DNA of 59,560 nucleotides from Aureimonas psammosilenae (GCF_009176975.1 NZ_WEZG01000017.1:1-59560); one strand, 5' to 3'. Counted from the stretch's first letter, positions 25,993 through 35,629 are shown. Notes: a model not told the origin generated them from the sequence alone. A program made the numbers and translations.

Positions 25993-26970
25993 CTAAAAGC
26001 CCATCACCGAGTGCGGGACATAGGGTGCTTCAAGCGCTGCGATCTCCTCGTCTGTCAGGCGAACGGAAAAGGCCGCGACCGCGTCGTCGAGGTGATGGGG
26101 CTTTGTAGCACCGATGATGGGCGCAGTGACGGGGCTCTTCTGCAACACCCAGGCCAGCGCGATCTGGGCGCGGGGCAGGCCACGGGTCTCGGCCAACGCG
26201 GCCACCGCTTCCACCACCTTGCGGTCGGCCTCAACGGTGGCGGCGTAGAGCGTCTGGCCGAACGTGTCGGTCTGCGAGCGGTTGGTGGTCTCGTCCCAGT
26301 CGCGTGTCAGACGTCCACGGGCAAGCGGGCTCCATGGAATGACGCCGATCCCCTCTTCCCGGCAAAGCGGCAGCATCTCGCGCTCCTCCTCGCGATAAAG
26401 GAGGTTGACGTAGTTCTGCATCGTCGAAAAGCGCGCCCACCCGCGACGCTCTGAGATCGCCAGCGCCTTGGCGAACTGATAGGCGTACATGGACGAGGCG
26501 CCGATGTAGCGGGCCTTGCCAGCGTGAACCACGTCGTTCAATGCCTCCAGCGTTTCCTCGAGCGGCGTTTCGGCGTCGAAGCGGTGGATCTGGTAGAGAT
26601 CGACATAGTCCATGCCGAGCCGCTGCAGGCTGGCATCGATTTCAGCGAAGATCGCCTTTCGCGACAGGCCCGCACCGTTCGGACCCGGCCGCATCCGCCC
26701 GTGCACCTTGGTCGCCACCACCACGTCGTCGCGGCGCGCGAACTCCTTCAGAGCACGACCGACAATCTCCTCACTGGAGCCGTCGGAATAAACGTTGGCG
26801 GTGTCGAAGAAATTGATGCCGAGATCCAGCGCCTTGCGGATGAACGGCCGGCTTTCCGCTTCGGGTAGGGTCCAGGCGTGGTTGCCGCGTTCCGGCTCGC
26901 CATAGCTCATGCAGCCGAGGCAGAGGCGGGATACGTCGAGACCGGTGCGACCAAGCTTCACGAAATCCAT
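25993..26970 (-). CDS. Aldo/keto reductase
   Basis: A 325-residue TIM-barrel NADPH oxidoreductase. The start MDFVKLGRTGLDVSRLCLGC is typical. The catalytic tetrad is visible as Asp in FFDTANVYSDG, Tyr in the same segment, Lys in VVATKVHG, and His in LYQIHRFD. IPWSPLARGRLT is the AKR11-like mid-region, and the C-terminus is IIGATKPHHLDDAV. The start at 26970 removes a spurious upstream extension. It faces the GntR gene at 27120 in the same direction, 150 bp apart, so regulation may be shared with the galactose module. Substrate unknown; sugar aldehydes are plausible. Confidence 0.9.
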   Translation of the reverse strand: MDFVKLGRTGLDVSRLCLGCMSYGEPERGNHAWTLPEAESRPFIRKALDLGINFFDTANVYSDGSSEEIVGRALKEFARRDDVVVATKVHGRMRPGPNGAGLSRKAIFAEIDASLQRLGMDYVDLYQIHRFDAETPLEETLEALNDVVHAGKARYIGASSMYAYQFAKALAISERRGWARFSTMQNYVNLLYREEEREMLPLCREEGIGVIPWSPLARGRLTRDWDETTNRSQTDTFGQTLYAATVEADRKVVEAVAALAETRGLPRAQIALAWVLQKSPVTAPIIGATKPHHLDDAVAAFSVRLTDEEIAALEAPYVPHSVMGF

Positions 26971-27119
26971 GGTTTCGTTCCTCCAAAAGTCCGTGGTGAC
27001 GAGGCGCTCGAGAACCGAGATGGAACGGTTCAGTCCGATGTCACGGCACGGCGACATCTCCTTCGGACGCTAATTGCGCGGGTATGCAAGAGTTCCAATC
27101 CACAGGCCGACAGGACTGG

Positions 27120-27917
27120 CTAAGGGTGAGGGGCGGAGCCTTCCTTCCCGAACATTCTCAAAAGATCGATCTGGGCGGTTTCAAGCATTTCGAAGGAAGC
27201 GGCACGCGCGGCCGCTCCATCTCGCATGCGCAAGGCCTCCACGAGGCGGCCGTGAACCTTAACCGTATGAAGATGCGACTCCACCGAGCGATTGGTGCGG
27301 TCGAGGGCGCGGGTCAGCGCGGCGTCGATGATGCCGGAAAGCTGCACGAAGACGCGGTTGCCGCTGGCGCGCAGAAGGATACGGTGGAACTCGGCGTCCG
27401 CTGCGGTGAAGGCGTCGTCCTCGCCGGGCTCTGCGTCGCGCATCGCTTCCCAAGCCGCATGAAGCGCGGTGATCTCGGCGAGGCTCGCCCGGCTCGCGGC
27501 CAGTTCCGCCGCGAAAGGCTCGATCGCGCGCCGCGCTTCGAGAACGGCCGCGAGTAGGTCGGCGTCGACGACCGCATCGCCCATCCAGTCGAGGAGGTCG
27601 GCGTCGAGAAGGTTCCACTCGACGCGCGCCCGCACCAGCGTGCCGGCGCGGGCGCGCGAGCGCACCACGCCCTTCGACTCCAAGGTTTTCAGCGCCTCGC
27701 GCACCACCGTACGGCTGATCGAAAACTCGCTGCAGAGGTCCTGCTCGCGCGGTAGGGTCGTGCCTTCTGGAAAGCGCCCTTCGACGATGCTGCGGGCGAG
27801 CGCCACGACGAAGTCGCGCCCGACCCTTGGGCGGGGTCGCGAAGCAAGGGCGCGGGCTTGTGGCTCAGCGGGCAGCATGCGCAGCGTCTCCAATCGATAC
27901 CGACCGTTGTCTACCAT
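27120..27917 (-). CDS. GntR-family regulator, FadR/FCD subfamily
   Basis: A 265-residue protein. The winged helix has EGRFPEGTTLPREQDLCSEF and SISRTVVREALKTLESKGVV at about residues 48-87; the FCD effector domain at 115-245 includes AEFHRILLRASGN, with a probable metal-ligand His, and VHGRLVEALRMRDG, which supplies another. It is divergent from the AraF-like gene over 119 bp, so it is the likely repressor of the arabinose/galactose operon. The gap holds two direct GTCATAC elements at 27947 and 27981. Confidence 0.9.
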   Translation of the reverse strand: MVDNGRYRLETLRMLPAEPQARALASRPRPRVGRDFVVALARSIVEGRFPEGTTLPREQDLCSEFSISRTVVREALKTLESKGVVRSRARAGTLVRARVEWNLLDADLLDWMGDAVVDADLLAAVLEARRAIEPFAAELAASRASLAEITALHAAWEAMRDAEPGEDDAFTAADAEFHRILLRASGNRVFVQLSGIIDAALTRALDRTNRSVESHLHTVKVHGRLVEALRMRDGAAARAASFEMLETAQIDLLRMFGKEGSAPHP

Positions 27918-27946
27918 TTCTCCTGATCGGACAACGCACGAGATAA

Positions 27947-27987
27947 GTCATACATTGCGGTTGACTCATCCGACTAGGCGGTCATAC
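27947..27987. promoter_or_regulatory. Candidate GntR operator pair
   Basis: GTCATAC appears at 27947-27953 and again at 27981-27987 (followed by CAATAGG), in the divergent gap between the GntR and AraF-like genes. On the opposite strand these read GTATGAC, close to sites used by FCD-type GntR proteins. A TTGACT at 27961 could be a -35 element. Inference. Confidence 0.4.
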
Positions 27988-28036
27988 CAATAGGCTGCGC
28001 CATGGGAGAACGGGCGTCACCTTTCGGGAGGCACAC

Positions 28037-29020
28037 ATGAAATTCTGGAAGCAGGCGATCCTCGCCGGCGCGACCCTTCTGGTCGCTCTCGGCTCGGCGG
28101 GCGCAGAAGACGTGAAGATCGGCTTCGTCGTGAAGCAGCCCGAGGAGCCTTGGTTCCAGGACGAATGGAAGTTCGCGCAGGAGGCCGCGAAGCAGAAGGG
28201 TTTCACCCTTGTCGAGATCGGCGCCGAGGATGGCGAGAAGGTCCAGGCCGCGATCGACAATCTGGGAGCCCAGGGAGCCCAGGGCTTCATCGTCTGCACG
28301 CCGGACGTCAAGCTCGGTCCTGGCATCGTGGCCAAGGCCGCTGCCAACAACCTGAAGCTCATGACGGTGGATGATCGTCTCGTCGACGCTTCCGGCAAGG
28401 CGATCGAGGACGTGCCGCATATGGGCATTTCCGCCACCAAGATCGGTGAGGCCGTCGGCCAGGCCATCTCCGACGAAATCAAGAAACGCGGCTGGGACAT
28501 GGCCAAGGTCGGAGCGGTCAAAGTCTCCTACGACCAGTTGCCGACTGCCGTCGATCGCGTCACCGGCGCAACGTCGGTGCTGGAAAAGAACGGCTTCCCT
28601 GCCGCCAACATCTTCAACGCGCCGCAGGCCAAGACAGACACCGAAGCCGCTCTCAACGCCGCGACGACAGTTATCAACGCCCATCCCGAGATCCAACACT
28701 GGGTCGCGGTCGGCCTCAACGACGAGGCGGTGCTGGGTGCGGTGCGTGCGACGGAAAGCGTGGGCGTGCCCGCCGCGAACGTCATCGGCGTCGGCATCGG
28801 CGGCGCGGAATCGGCGATCAACGAGTTCAAGAAGCCGAGCCAGACCGGCTTCTACGGCACGGTCATCATCTCGCCGAAACGCCACGGCTACGAGACCGCG
28901 CTGAACATGTACGAATGGATCGCGAACGGCAAGGAGCCGGAAAAGCTGATCCTGACGAGTGGGCAGCTTGCGACGCGCGCAGACTACGAGGCCGTCCGCA
29001 AGGACCTCGGCATCCAGTAA
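28037..29020 (+). CDS. araF: L-arabinose/D-galactose-binding periplasmic protein, AraF-like
   Basis: A 327-residue SBP. A signal peptide ends after AGA at residue 23. FVVKQPEEPWFQDEWKFAQ is nearly identical to E. coli AraF, as are GFIVCTPDVKLGPGIVAKA and VGLNDEAVLGAVRATESVG. GIGIGGAESAINEF and TGFYGTVIISP are further matches. AraF binds L-arabinose and also D-galactose and D-fucose, so the transporter can carry either sugar. First gene of an operon reaching to 34385, and opposite the GntR gene. A GC-rich hairpin follows it before the ATPase. Confidence 0.9.
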   Translation: MKFWKQAILAGATLLVALGSAGAEDVKIGFVVKQPEEPWFQDEWKFAQEAAKQKGFTLVEIGAEDGEKVQAAIDNLGAQGAQGFIVCTPDVKLGPGIVAKAAANNLKLMTVDDRLVDASGKAIEDVPHMGISATKIGEAVGQAISDEIKKRGWDMAKVGAVKVSYDQLPTAVDRVTGATSVLEKNGFPAANIFNAPQAKTDTEAALNAATTVINAHPEIQHWVAVGLNDEAVLGAVRATESVGVPAANVIGVGIGGAESAINEFKKPSQTGFYGTVIISPKRHGYETALNMYEWIANGKEPEKLILTSGQLATRADYEAVRKDLGIQ

Positions 29021-29032
29021 GCGCGTCCTAAG

Positions 29033-29060
29033 GTCCGGCGGAGCGCAACGCCCGCCGGAC
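29033..29060 (+). other. Intercistronic hairpin after araF
   Basis: GTCCGGCGG and CCGCCGGAC form a perfect 9-bp stem with a 10-nt loop between the SBP and ATPase genes. No T-run. As in many SBP operons, it probably stabilises the upstream message. Confidence 0.7.
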
Positions 29061-29081
29061 GCACCGCGTCGAGGACCATCC

Positions 29082-30596
29082 ATGGCCTTTCTTGAATTCT
29101 CCGGACTCTCGAAGTCCTATCCGGGCGTGCGCGCCATGACGGATGTCAGTTTCGCGGTTCCCGCCGGCCAGGTGCACGGCTTGATGGGCGAGAACGGCGC
29201 CGGCAAGTCGACGCTGATCCGCATTCTGTCGGGTGACACGAAGGCTGACGAGGGGACGATCCATGTCGGTGGCGCCCAGCAGCAGTTCTCCTCGGCGCGC
29301 GACGCCATCGACGCGGGCGTCGTTGTCGTCCACCAGGAACTTCAGCTCGTCCCGAACCTGTCGGTCGCCGAGAACCTTCGGCTCGGCCGCTTTCCCGCCC
29401 GCGCGGGCGTCGTGGATTTTCGCGCGCTGTACGAGACGGTCGGCGCGACGCTTCGCGAGATCGGCGTCGAGATCGATCCGCGCGCCAAGGTCGCGAACCT
29501 TTCGATCGGCGAACGGCAGATGGTGGAGATCGCCAAGGCCGTGATGACCGACGCGCGCGTCATCGCGCTCGACGAGCCGACCTCCTCGCTGTCCTCGCGC
29601 GAAAGCGAGATCCTGTTCCGCCTGATCGGCCGCCTGCGCAATGCCGGCAAGGTGATCCTCTACGTTTCGCACCGGCTCGATGAGATCTTCCGGCTTTGCG
29701 ACGGTTGCACCGTGCTGCGCGACGGCAAGCTCGCCGCCCATCACCCGACGATGGAGGGCGTGACTCGAGAAAGGCTCGTTTCCGAGATGGTGGGACGCGA
29801 GATCTCCGACATCTGGGGCTGGCGACCGCGTGATGCCGGAAGCGCGCGCCTGTCCGTCGAGGGCCTTTCCGGCGCCCGCGTGCCCGAACCGCAGAGTTTC
29901 CAGGCGCGGGCGGGTGAAATCCTCGGCTTCTTCGGCCTCGTCGGCGCGGGGCGCTCGGAACTGATGCGCCTCGTCTACGGCGCCGATGCCGCGAAGGCAG
30001 GCCATGTACGCGTCGACGGGGAGGCGCTGTCGCCGGTGACGCCTCGCCGTGCGATCCGCGCCGGCCTCGTTCTTTGCCCGGAGGACCGCAAGGCCGACGG
30101 CATCGTGCAGGGGCGCTCGGTGGCCGAGAACATCGCCATCTCGTCCCGCCGCCACCATTCGCCCTTCGGCATGGTGCGCCCCGGACGCGAGGCCGAGACG
30201 GCGGACCGCTTCATCGCATCCTTGCGCATCCGAACGCCTTCGCGCCGCCAGGACATCGTGAACCTGTCGGGCGGCAACCAGCAGAAAGTGATTCTCGCCC
30301 GCTGGCTTTCCGAACCTCATGTGAAGGTGCTGATCGTCGACGAGCCGACGCGCGGCATCGATGTCGGCGCCAAATCCGAAATCTACGAGATCCTCTATGC
30401 GCTCGCCGAGAAGGGCATTGCCGTCGTCGTCGTGTCCAGCGAGCTGCCGGAAGTGATCGGCATCTGCGACCGCGTCCTCGTGATGTGCGAACGGCGGATC
30501 GCGGCGGAATTCAACCGCGCCGAACTCTCCGAAGCCGTCCTTCTCGCCGCCGCCCTGCCTGACCGGGCGACGCCCCGCTTCGCCAAAAAGGCCTGA
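29082..30596 (+). CDS. araG: Arabinose-type ABC transporter ATPase, AraG-like
   Basis: A 504-residue tandem ATPase. First half: Walker A GENGAGKSTL, signature LSIGERQMVEIAKAV, Walker B VIALDEPTSSLSSRE, with LYVSHRLDEIF as H-loop. Second half: GLVGAGRSELMRLVYG, signature LSGGNQQKVILARWL, and LIVDEPTRGIDVGAK. It powers import with the AraH-like permease. Start ATG 29082 follows the araF hairpin; the longer frame at 28959 overlaps araF and is not credible. It keeps the E. coli araFGH order. The minus strand has a long open frame here, which is a high-GC artefact. Confidence 0.92.
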   Translation: MAFLEFSGLSKSYPGVRAMTDVSFAVPAGQVHGLMGENGAGKSTLIRILSGDTKADEGTIHVGGAQQQFSSARDAIDAGVVVVHQELQLVPNLSVAENLRLGRFPARAGVVDFRALYETVGATLREIGVEIDPRAKVANLSIGERQMVEIAKAVMTDARVIALDEPTSSLSSRESEILFRLIGRLRNAGKVILYVSHRLDEIFRLCDGCTVLRDGKLAAHHPTMEGVTRERLVSEMVGREISDIWGWRPRDAGSARLSVEGLSGARVPEPQSFQARAGEILGFFGLVGAGRSELMRLVYGADAAKAGHVRVDGEALSPVTPRRAIRAGLVLCPEDRKADGIVQGRSVAENIAISSRRHHSPFGMVRPGREAETADRFIASLRIRTPSRRQDIVNLSGGNQQKVILARWLSEPHVKVLIVDEPTRGIDVGAKSEIYEILYALAEKGIAVVVVSSELPEVIGICDRVLVMCERRIAAEFNRAELSEAVLLAAALPDRATPRFAKKA

Positions 30597-30602
30597 CGCT
30601 CC

Positions 30603-31553
30603 ATGACCGCCAAGATCAAGCGCATCCTTCTCGGCGAACAAGGCCTCCTCGTCCTCTTCGTTCTCGCCTTCGCCGTTGTTTCCCTCACCGTCCCGAACTT
30701 CCTGACCGAGCGCAATATTCTCGGTCTTCTCCAGTCGGTGGTGACGATCGGCATCGTCGCCTGCACCATGATGTTCTGCCTTGCCTCGCGCGACTTCGAT
30801 CTTTCCGTCGGCTCGATCGTCGCCTTTGCCGGCATGGTCGCGGTGATGGTGTCGAACGAAACGGGTTCGATCCCGCTCGGCCTCCTCGCGGCGCTCGTGG
30901 CCGGCACCTTCGTCGGCTTCGTCAACGGCGTCGTGATCGCCAAGCTCCACATCAACGCGCTGATCACGACGCTCGCCACCATGCAGATCGTGCGCGGCCT
31001 CGCCCTTATCGCCTCCGACGGACGCGCGGTCGGCATCAACGATCCTGCCTTCTACTCGCTGGCGCTCAGCCGCTTTTTCGGCATCCCGACGCCGGTCTGG
31101 ATCATGGCGATCCTTTTCGCCATCTTCGCCTTCGTGCTCAACCGCACGGTCTTCGGGCGCAATACGCTCGCGATCGGTGGCAACCCCGAAGCCTCGCGCC
31201 TTGCCGGCGTCGACGTCGACTGGGGCCGCATCGGCATCTTCGCGTTGCAGGGGCTCGTCTGCGGGGTGGCGGGCATCCTCCTGGCCTCGCGCATCACCAG
31301 CGGTCAGCCGAACGCGGCGACGGGGCTGGAACTTTCCGTGATCTCGGCCTGCGTCCTCGGCGGCGTGTCGCTCGCGGGTGGTCGCGCAACGATGAGCGGC
31401 GTCATCGTCGGCGTCCTGATCCTTGGCATCGCCGAGAACGCGATGAACCTCCTCAACATCCAGGCCTTCTATCAATATGTCGTGCGCGGCCTGATCCTGC
31501 TTTTCGCCGTTCTCCTCGACAACCTGCGCTCGCGCGCGCTCGGCCGGCGCTGA
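30603..31553 (+). CDS. araH: Arabinose-type ABC transporter permease, AraH-like
   Basis: A 316-residue inner-membrane permease of the RbsC class with about nine to ten hydrophobic segments. The signature reads MFCLASRDFDLSVGSIVAF, where other family members have GIDLSVG: Arg-Asp-Phe precedes here, as in E. coli AraH. VNGVVIAKLHINALITTLAT and SCVLGGVSLAGGRATMSG-type segments follow (the latter reads ACVLGGVSLAGG). It starts six bases after the ATPase stop. The epimerase gene begins five bases after its stop, so sugar uptake and metabolism are transcribed together. Confidence 0.9.
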   Translation: MTAKIKRILLGEQGLLVLFVLAFAVVSLTVPNFLTERNILGLLQSVVTIGIVACTMMFCLASRDFDLSVGSIVAFAGMVAVMVSNETGSIPLGLLAALVAGTFVGFVNGVVIAKLHINALITTLATMQIVRGLALIASDGRAVGINDPAFYSLALSRFFGIPTPVWIMAILFAIFAFVLNRTVFGRNTLAIGGNPEASRLAGVDVDWGRIGIFALQGLVCGVAGILLASRITSGQPNAATGLELSVISACVLGGVSLAGGRATMSGVIVGVLILGIAENAMNLLNIQAFYQYVVRGLILLFAVLLDNLRSRALGRR

Positions 31554-31558
31554 CGCCC

Positions 31559-32455
31559 ATGACCGTCCTCCCCCTTTCGGCGGACGGGATCGAGGCCCGC
31601 GTTTCGACGCGCGGCGGGCGCGTCCTCGCCCTCCGCTGGCACGGAAACGGGGGCGATCCTCTGCCTCTCCTTTGCGAAGCCGTGGAAGGTGCCTCGCCGG
31701 GCGATCGCTCCGCGTTTCCGCTCGTACCCCTTGCCAACCGCCTTGCGGGCAACGCCTTCCGCTTCGGCGACGTCCTTCACAGGTTCGCGCCCAACACCGG
31801 GGACCCGTCCTATCTCCACGGCGATGGCTGGCTCGGCGACTGGCATGTCGAGGAGGCGGGAAAGGCCGCCCTTTCCCTTGTATTGCGTCACGAGGCCGGC
31901 CCCTATCGATACGAGGCGCGCCAAGAGTTCGCCATTGACGATGCGACGTTCCGTCTCACGCTGGTGGTCGAGAACCATGGGCAGACGCCGATGCCCTTCG
32001 GTCTGGGCTGGCACCCCTTCCTCCCGCGCACGCCGCAAACGCGGCTGCGTTGCCGTGCCGGAGGCTTCCGGACGGAAGAACCGGGCCGCCTTCCTGGCCA
32101 AGCGGCTCCGCTGCCGAATGACCTCGACTTCGCGGCGCCAATGCCCCTGCCGGCGCGCTGGGTCAATAACGGCCTGGAAGACTGGGACGGGATGGTCAGC
32201 ATTCTTTGGCCCGAACATGGCGCCGGGCTCGTGATCTCCGCCGATCCCGTCTTCGCCCACGCCTTCCTGTTCCTGCCGGACCGCGGCTCCGCTCCGGCTC
32301 TCGATTGGTTCTGCTTCGAGCCGATGACGCACCGTGCCGGCGCACATGGTCACATGGACGGCGGCGGCCTCGTCGTCCTCCAGCCGCGAGCGAGCCTGTC
32401 GGGCACTCTGCGCCTCACCCCCATCGCTCATTTTGCGGGGATCGCCAGCCCATGA
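31559..32455 (+). CDS. Aldose 1-epimerase (mutarotase)-family protein
   Basis: A 298-residue GalM-type protein. [20 protein letters not shown] is the usual early region, with [10 protein letters not shown] supplying the first His, LGWHPFLP the second, and the Glu in [12 protein letters not shown] as the probable base. The reaction interconverts alpha and beta anomers of aldoses, here presumably galactose or arabinose brought in by the AraFGH-like transporter, before oxidation. It begins five bases after the permease stop, and its own stop overlaps dgoD by four bases. Confidence 0.88.
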   Translation: MTVLPLSADGIEARVSTRGGRVLALRWHGNGGDPLPLLCEAVEGASPGDRSAFPLVPLANRLAGNAFRFGDVLHRFAPNTGDPSYLHGDGWLGDWHVEEAGKAALSLVLRHEAGPYRYEARQEFAIDDATFRLTLVVENHGQTPMPFGLGWHPFLPRTPQTRLRCRAGGFRTEEPGRLPGQAAPLPNDLDFAAPMPLPARWVNNGLEDWDGMVSILWPEHGAGLVISADPVFAHAFLFLPDRGSAPALDWFCFEPMTHRAGAHGHMDGGGLVVLQPRASLSGTLRLTPIAHFAGIASP

Positions 32456-33600
32456 AGATCACCAATCTCTCTACTTTCCTCGTGCCACCGCGCTGGTTGT
32501 TTCTGAAGATCGAGACCGACGAGGGTGTCACCGGCTGGGGCGAGCCGGTGGTGGAAGGACGGGCGCAAACAGTCGAAACGCTGGTGCACGAACTCGCCGA
32601 CTATCTTATCGGCAAGGACCCCTTCCTGATCGAAGACCATTGGACTGTTCTTTACCGCGGCGGCTTCTATCGCGGCGGCGCGATCCATATGAGCGCGCTC
32701 GCCGGCATCGATCAGGCGCTTTGGGACATCAAGGGCAAGGCGATGGGACAGCCCGTCCATCAGCTTCTCGGTGGACGCTGCCGCGACCGCATCAAGGTCT
32801 ACTCCTGGGTCGGGGGCGACCGGCCGGCGGATGTGGCGATGAGCGCCCGGCAGGCCGTGGCGAGCGGGTTCGAGGCCCTGAAGCTCAATGGCTGCGAGGA
32901 ACTGCAGATCGTTGACACCCATGCGGCGATCGACCGGGCGGTGGAGGTGATCGCGACGGTTCGCGAAGCGGTCGGCCCTCACATCGGCATCGGTGCCGAC
33001 TTCCACGGGCGCGTCCACAAGCCGATGGCCAAGGTTCTCGCCAAGGAGTTGGAACCGTACCGATTGATGTTCATCGAGGAGCCGGTGCTGTCGGAGCATC
33101 ACGAGGCGCTGCGCGAGATCGCCAACCACTGCTCGGTGCCGATCGCGCTCGGCGAGCGCCTTTATTCGCGCTGGGATTACAAGGGTGTTCTTCAGGACGG
33201 CGTCGTCGACATCATCCAGCCCGACGTTTCCCATGCCGGCGGCATCACCGAATGCCGCAAGATCGCGTCGATGGCGGAAGCCTTCGACGTCGCACTCGCC
33301 CCTCATTGCCCGCTCGGCCCCATCGCGCTCGCCGCCTGCCTTCAACTCGACGCGGTGAGTCAGAACGCCTTCATTCAGGAACAGAGCCTCGGCATCCACT
33401 ACAACGAGGGCAGCGATCTCCTCGACTACGTCACGAACCGGGAGGCTTTCGCTTACAAGGACGGTTTCGTCGCGATTCCCGACGGGCCGGGCCTCGGCAT
33501 CGAGGTGAACGAGGAGCATGTCGTCGAGATGGCGAAAATCGGCCACCGCTGGCGCAACCCCGTCTGGCGGCACGCCGACGGCTCCTTCGCGGAGTGGTGA
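32452..33600 (+). CDS. dgoD: D-galactonate dehydratase
   Basis: A 382-residue enolase-superfamily enzyme, the exact E. coli DgoD length. The start [20 protein letters not shown], the segments [57 protein letters not shown] and [14 protein letters not shown], and the end [16 protein letters not shown] match DgoD throughout. Asp in ADFHG, Glu in IEEPV, and Glu in LGERL are the metal ligands, and [12 protein letters not shown] carries the catalytic His. It converts D-galactonate to 2-dehydro-3-deoxy-D-galactonate. The stop of the epimerase overlaps its start. It shows that at least part of the De Ley-Doudoroff route is encoded here. Confidence 0.97.
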   Translation: MKITNLSTFLVPPRWLFLKIETDEGVTGWGEPVVEGRAQTVETLVHELADYLIGKDPFLIEDHWTVLYRGGFYRGGAIHMSALAGIDQALWDIKGKAMGQPVHQLLGGRCRDRIKVYSWVGGDRPADVAMSARQAVASGFEALKLNGCEELQIVDTHAAIDRAVEVIATVREAVGPHIGIGADFHGRVHKPMAKVLAKELEPYRLMFIEEPVLSEHHEALREIANHCSVPIALGERLYSRWDYKGVLQDGVVDIIQPDVSHAGGITECRKIASMAEAFDVALAPHCPLGPIALAACLQLDAVSQNAFIQEQSLGIHYNEGSDLLDYVTNREAFAYKDGFVAIPDGPGLGIEVNEEHVVEMAKIGHRWRNPVWRHADGSFAEW

Positions 33601-33605
33601 GACCC

Positions 33606-34385
33606 ATGGGCGGCAGGCTTTCTGGCAAGCGCATCATGATCACCGGCGCGGCGCAAGGCATCGGCCTCGCCATCGCCAAGGCCTGTCATGCGGAGGGAGC
33701 CGCGCTTCTTCTCCTCGACCGCGACGCCGCGCTGCTTGCGGTGGAAGCGGACCGCCTGAGGCAGAACGGGGCGCGGCTCGTCCACGCTGCGGTCGACATC
33801 ACCGACGCGGATGGCATCACTCGGACCGTTGCGGACGCTGCCGAAAAGATCGGCCCGATCAACGCCCTCGTGAACAATGCGGGTATCAACGTCTTCACCG
33901 AACCGCTAGCGATGGAGGACGCGGACTGGGAGCGCTGCTTCGACGTGAACCTGAAGGGCGCCTGGAACTGTTGCCGCGCCGTCCTGCCTGAACTGATCGA
34001 GATGGGCGGCGGGGCGATCCTCAACATCGCCTCCACTCACGCCTTCACCATCATCCCCCACACCTTCCCTTATCCCCTCGCCAAGCACGCGCTTCTCGGC
34101 ATGACCAAGGCGCTTGGGCTCGAATATGCTGCAAAGGGCATCCGGGTGAACGCGCTGGCGCCGGGCTATGTGGCCACGCAGAAGGTGCACGACTACTGGA
34201 ACTCGTTCCCCGACCCCGAGGCGGCGAAGGCTGCCACCTTGGCGCTGCATCCCGGCAAACGAATCGCGAGCCCCGAGGAGATCGCGCTTGCCGCAGTCTT
34301 CATGATCTCGGACGAGTGCCCCTTCATGAACGCCACCTGCCTCACCATCGACGGCGGCCTCAGCGTGCAGCAGCATCCGAGTTAG
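33606..34385 (+). CDS. SDR-family sugar dehydrogenase
   Basis: A 259-residue classical SDR. TGAAQGIGLAIA is the NAD(P)-binding motif, ALVNNAGINVFTEPL the NAG motif, and ASTHAFTIIPHTFPYPLAK provides Ser, Tyr and Lys. The tail CLTIDGGLSVQQHPS is typical. It follows dgoD by five bases. Context makes a D-galactose or L-arabinose 1-dehydrogenase likely: oxidation to the lactone would feed galactonate to DgoD. The lactonase, kinase and KDGal aldolase needed to complete the route were not found in this window. Confidence 0.88.
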   Translation: MGGRLSGKRIMITGAAQGIGLAIAKACHAEGAALLLLDRDAALLAVEADRLRQNGARLVHAAVDITDADGITRTVADAAEKIGPINALVNNAGINVFTEPLAMEDADWERCFDVNLKGAWNCCRAVLPELIEMGGGAILNIASTHAFTIIPHTFPYPLAKHALLGMTKALGLEYAAKGIRVNALAPGYVATQKVHDYWNSFPDPEAAKAATLALHPGKRIASPEEIALAAVFMISDECPFMNATCLTIDGGLSVQQHPS

Positions 34386-34437
34386 TCATGATCGACAGTT
34401 CTCAGGGCTCCGATGACGACCACTCTGCATAACAGCG

Positions 34438-34493
34438 CGATGTCTGCTTTTCGCCTGCCCTTCCTCCGATGCGGACCGGCCGTTTCCGGCCCG
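34438..34493 (+). repeat. Dispersed ~55-bp repeat, copy F
   Basis: GATGTCTGCTTTT, spacer, then GATGCGGACCGGCCGTTTCC and GGCCCG. It lies between the convergent ends of the SDR and the LacI gene. GCGGACCGGCCGT includes a GGCCGGCC-like dyad. Confidence 0.7.
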
Positions 34494-34586
34494 ATCCAGC
34501 GTTCACCAAGGATGTATCGTCGAGAAACCTCAGTATCGCACCTGAACACGTATTGGACCGCGCCAGAAACTCAATTTGCCATTTGA

Positions 34587-35612
34587 TCAGTAAGGCGCGT
34601 CCTTTGTCGCTCCGCTTGAATGACGCAACACGAGACTGCAGGGCATACGGGTGATACCGAACGGTACAGGTTCGCTGCGGCAAAGGGCAAGGATCGCTTC
34701 TCCGACACGTCGGCCAAGCGCCTTCAGTTCCATGTCGATCGTGGAAAGCGGCGGGCGGGTCTGACGCGAAACGACTTCCCAATTGTCGAATCCCATCACC
34801 GCCACATCGCTCGGAACCCGGACGCCCCGGTCGCGTAGAGCGTCGATCACGCCCCGCGCGATCTCGTCGCTCCCACAGAAAACGGCATCGGGCTTGGCGC
34901 CCGGTCCGGCGAACAGTTTCTCCACGGCCTCCCGGCCCCATTCCTCCGTCCATTCCCCTGACAGGACGTCGGCGTTCGCCCCGATCAGGCCGCGATAAAC
35001 GCTCGCTCGGCGACGAACCGCAAGATAGTCCATCGGACCCGTGACATGAACGACGCGTTTGCGCCCGAGCGCCATGAGATGGTCCACCGCGAGCCGGGCT
35101 CCCTGCTCATCGTCGGGCACAAACGAAACCCGATCGGCGGGACCTTCCGAGAACGCGTGAACCACTGGAATCGGCAGGTCGGCCAACGCCGGCGGTGGCG
35201 GCAGATCGATGCGCGTCGCCGTGAAAATCAGCCCATCCACCTGCTTGTCGAGCAACGCCTCCAAATGAAGCCGGGCGAGGCGCGGATCGTTGTTGGTTGG
35301 GCAGAGGAACACTGAAACGCCCTCGTCGAGAAGCGCTTCCGACACGCCGGCGGTCATCGGCAGCGTCAGGCGGCCATAGGTGTCGTTCGTCAGGATGCCG
35401 ACCGTGTGACTGCGCCGGCTGACGAGACTGCGGGCAAGGGCGTTGGGCCGGAAGCCGATCTCCTTGGCGATGCGCCGCACGCGCTCACGTGTTTCGGGGC
35501 TCGTGCGCCCGATGTCGTTCAGGGCGTTCGAAGCTGTCGAAACGCTGACCCCGGCTGCCGAAGCGACATCGCGGATCGTTTGTCTGCGCGGCCCATCGTC
35601 GAAAGAATTCAT
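34587..35612 (-). CDS. LacI-family repressor of the arabinofuranoside module
   Basis: A 341-residue regulator. RQTIRDVASAAGVSVSTASN is the helix-turn-helix and GFRPNALARSL the hinge region. The effector domain has VGILTNDTYGRL, then VAVMGFDNWEVVSRQTRPPL, and ends in LVLRHSSG. The chosen start at 35612 lies 18 bp from operator 1; an ATG at 35648 would sit inside the operator and is less likely. It is divergent from a Ugp-type SBP operon with two operators between them, so autoregulation plus control of the operon is expected. Confidence 0.88.
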   Translation of the reverse strand: MNSFDDGPRRQTIRDVASAAGVSVSTASNALNDIGRTSPETRERVRRIAKEIGFRPNALARSLVSRRSHTVGILTNDTYGRLTLPMTAGVSEALLDEGVSVFLCPTNNDPRLARLHLEALLDKQVDGLIFTATRIDLPPPPALADLPIPVVHAFSEGPADRVSFVPDDEQGARLAVDHLMALGRKRVVHVTGPMDYLAVRRRASVYRGLIGANADVLSGEWTEEWGREAVEKLFAGPGAKPDAVFCGSDEIARGVIDALRDRGVRVPSDVAVMGFDNWEVVSRQTRPPLSTIDMELKALGRRVGEAILALCRSEPVPFGITRMPCSLVLRHSSGATKDAPY

Positions 35613-35629
35613 GTCGTCCGCCGCTTGCG

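Noticed and set aside
27947-27990. A complete sigma-70 promoter for the araF operon
   Set aside because: TTGACT is a good -35, but no convincing -10 lies at 17 +/- 1 bases, so I listed only the candidate operators.
29028-31475. 815-residue minus-strand open frame
   Set aside because: It lies opposite araG and araH, whose products are clear; its composition is rich in His, Asp, Arg and Glu, as in antisense readings of GC-rich genes, and no motif is present.
34402-34953. 183-residue minus-strand open frame
   Set aside because: Mostly overlaps the LacI gene in another frame and extends through a repeat; no recognisable domain.
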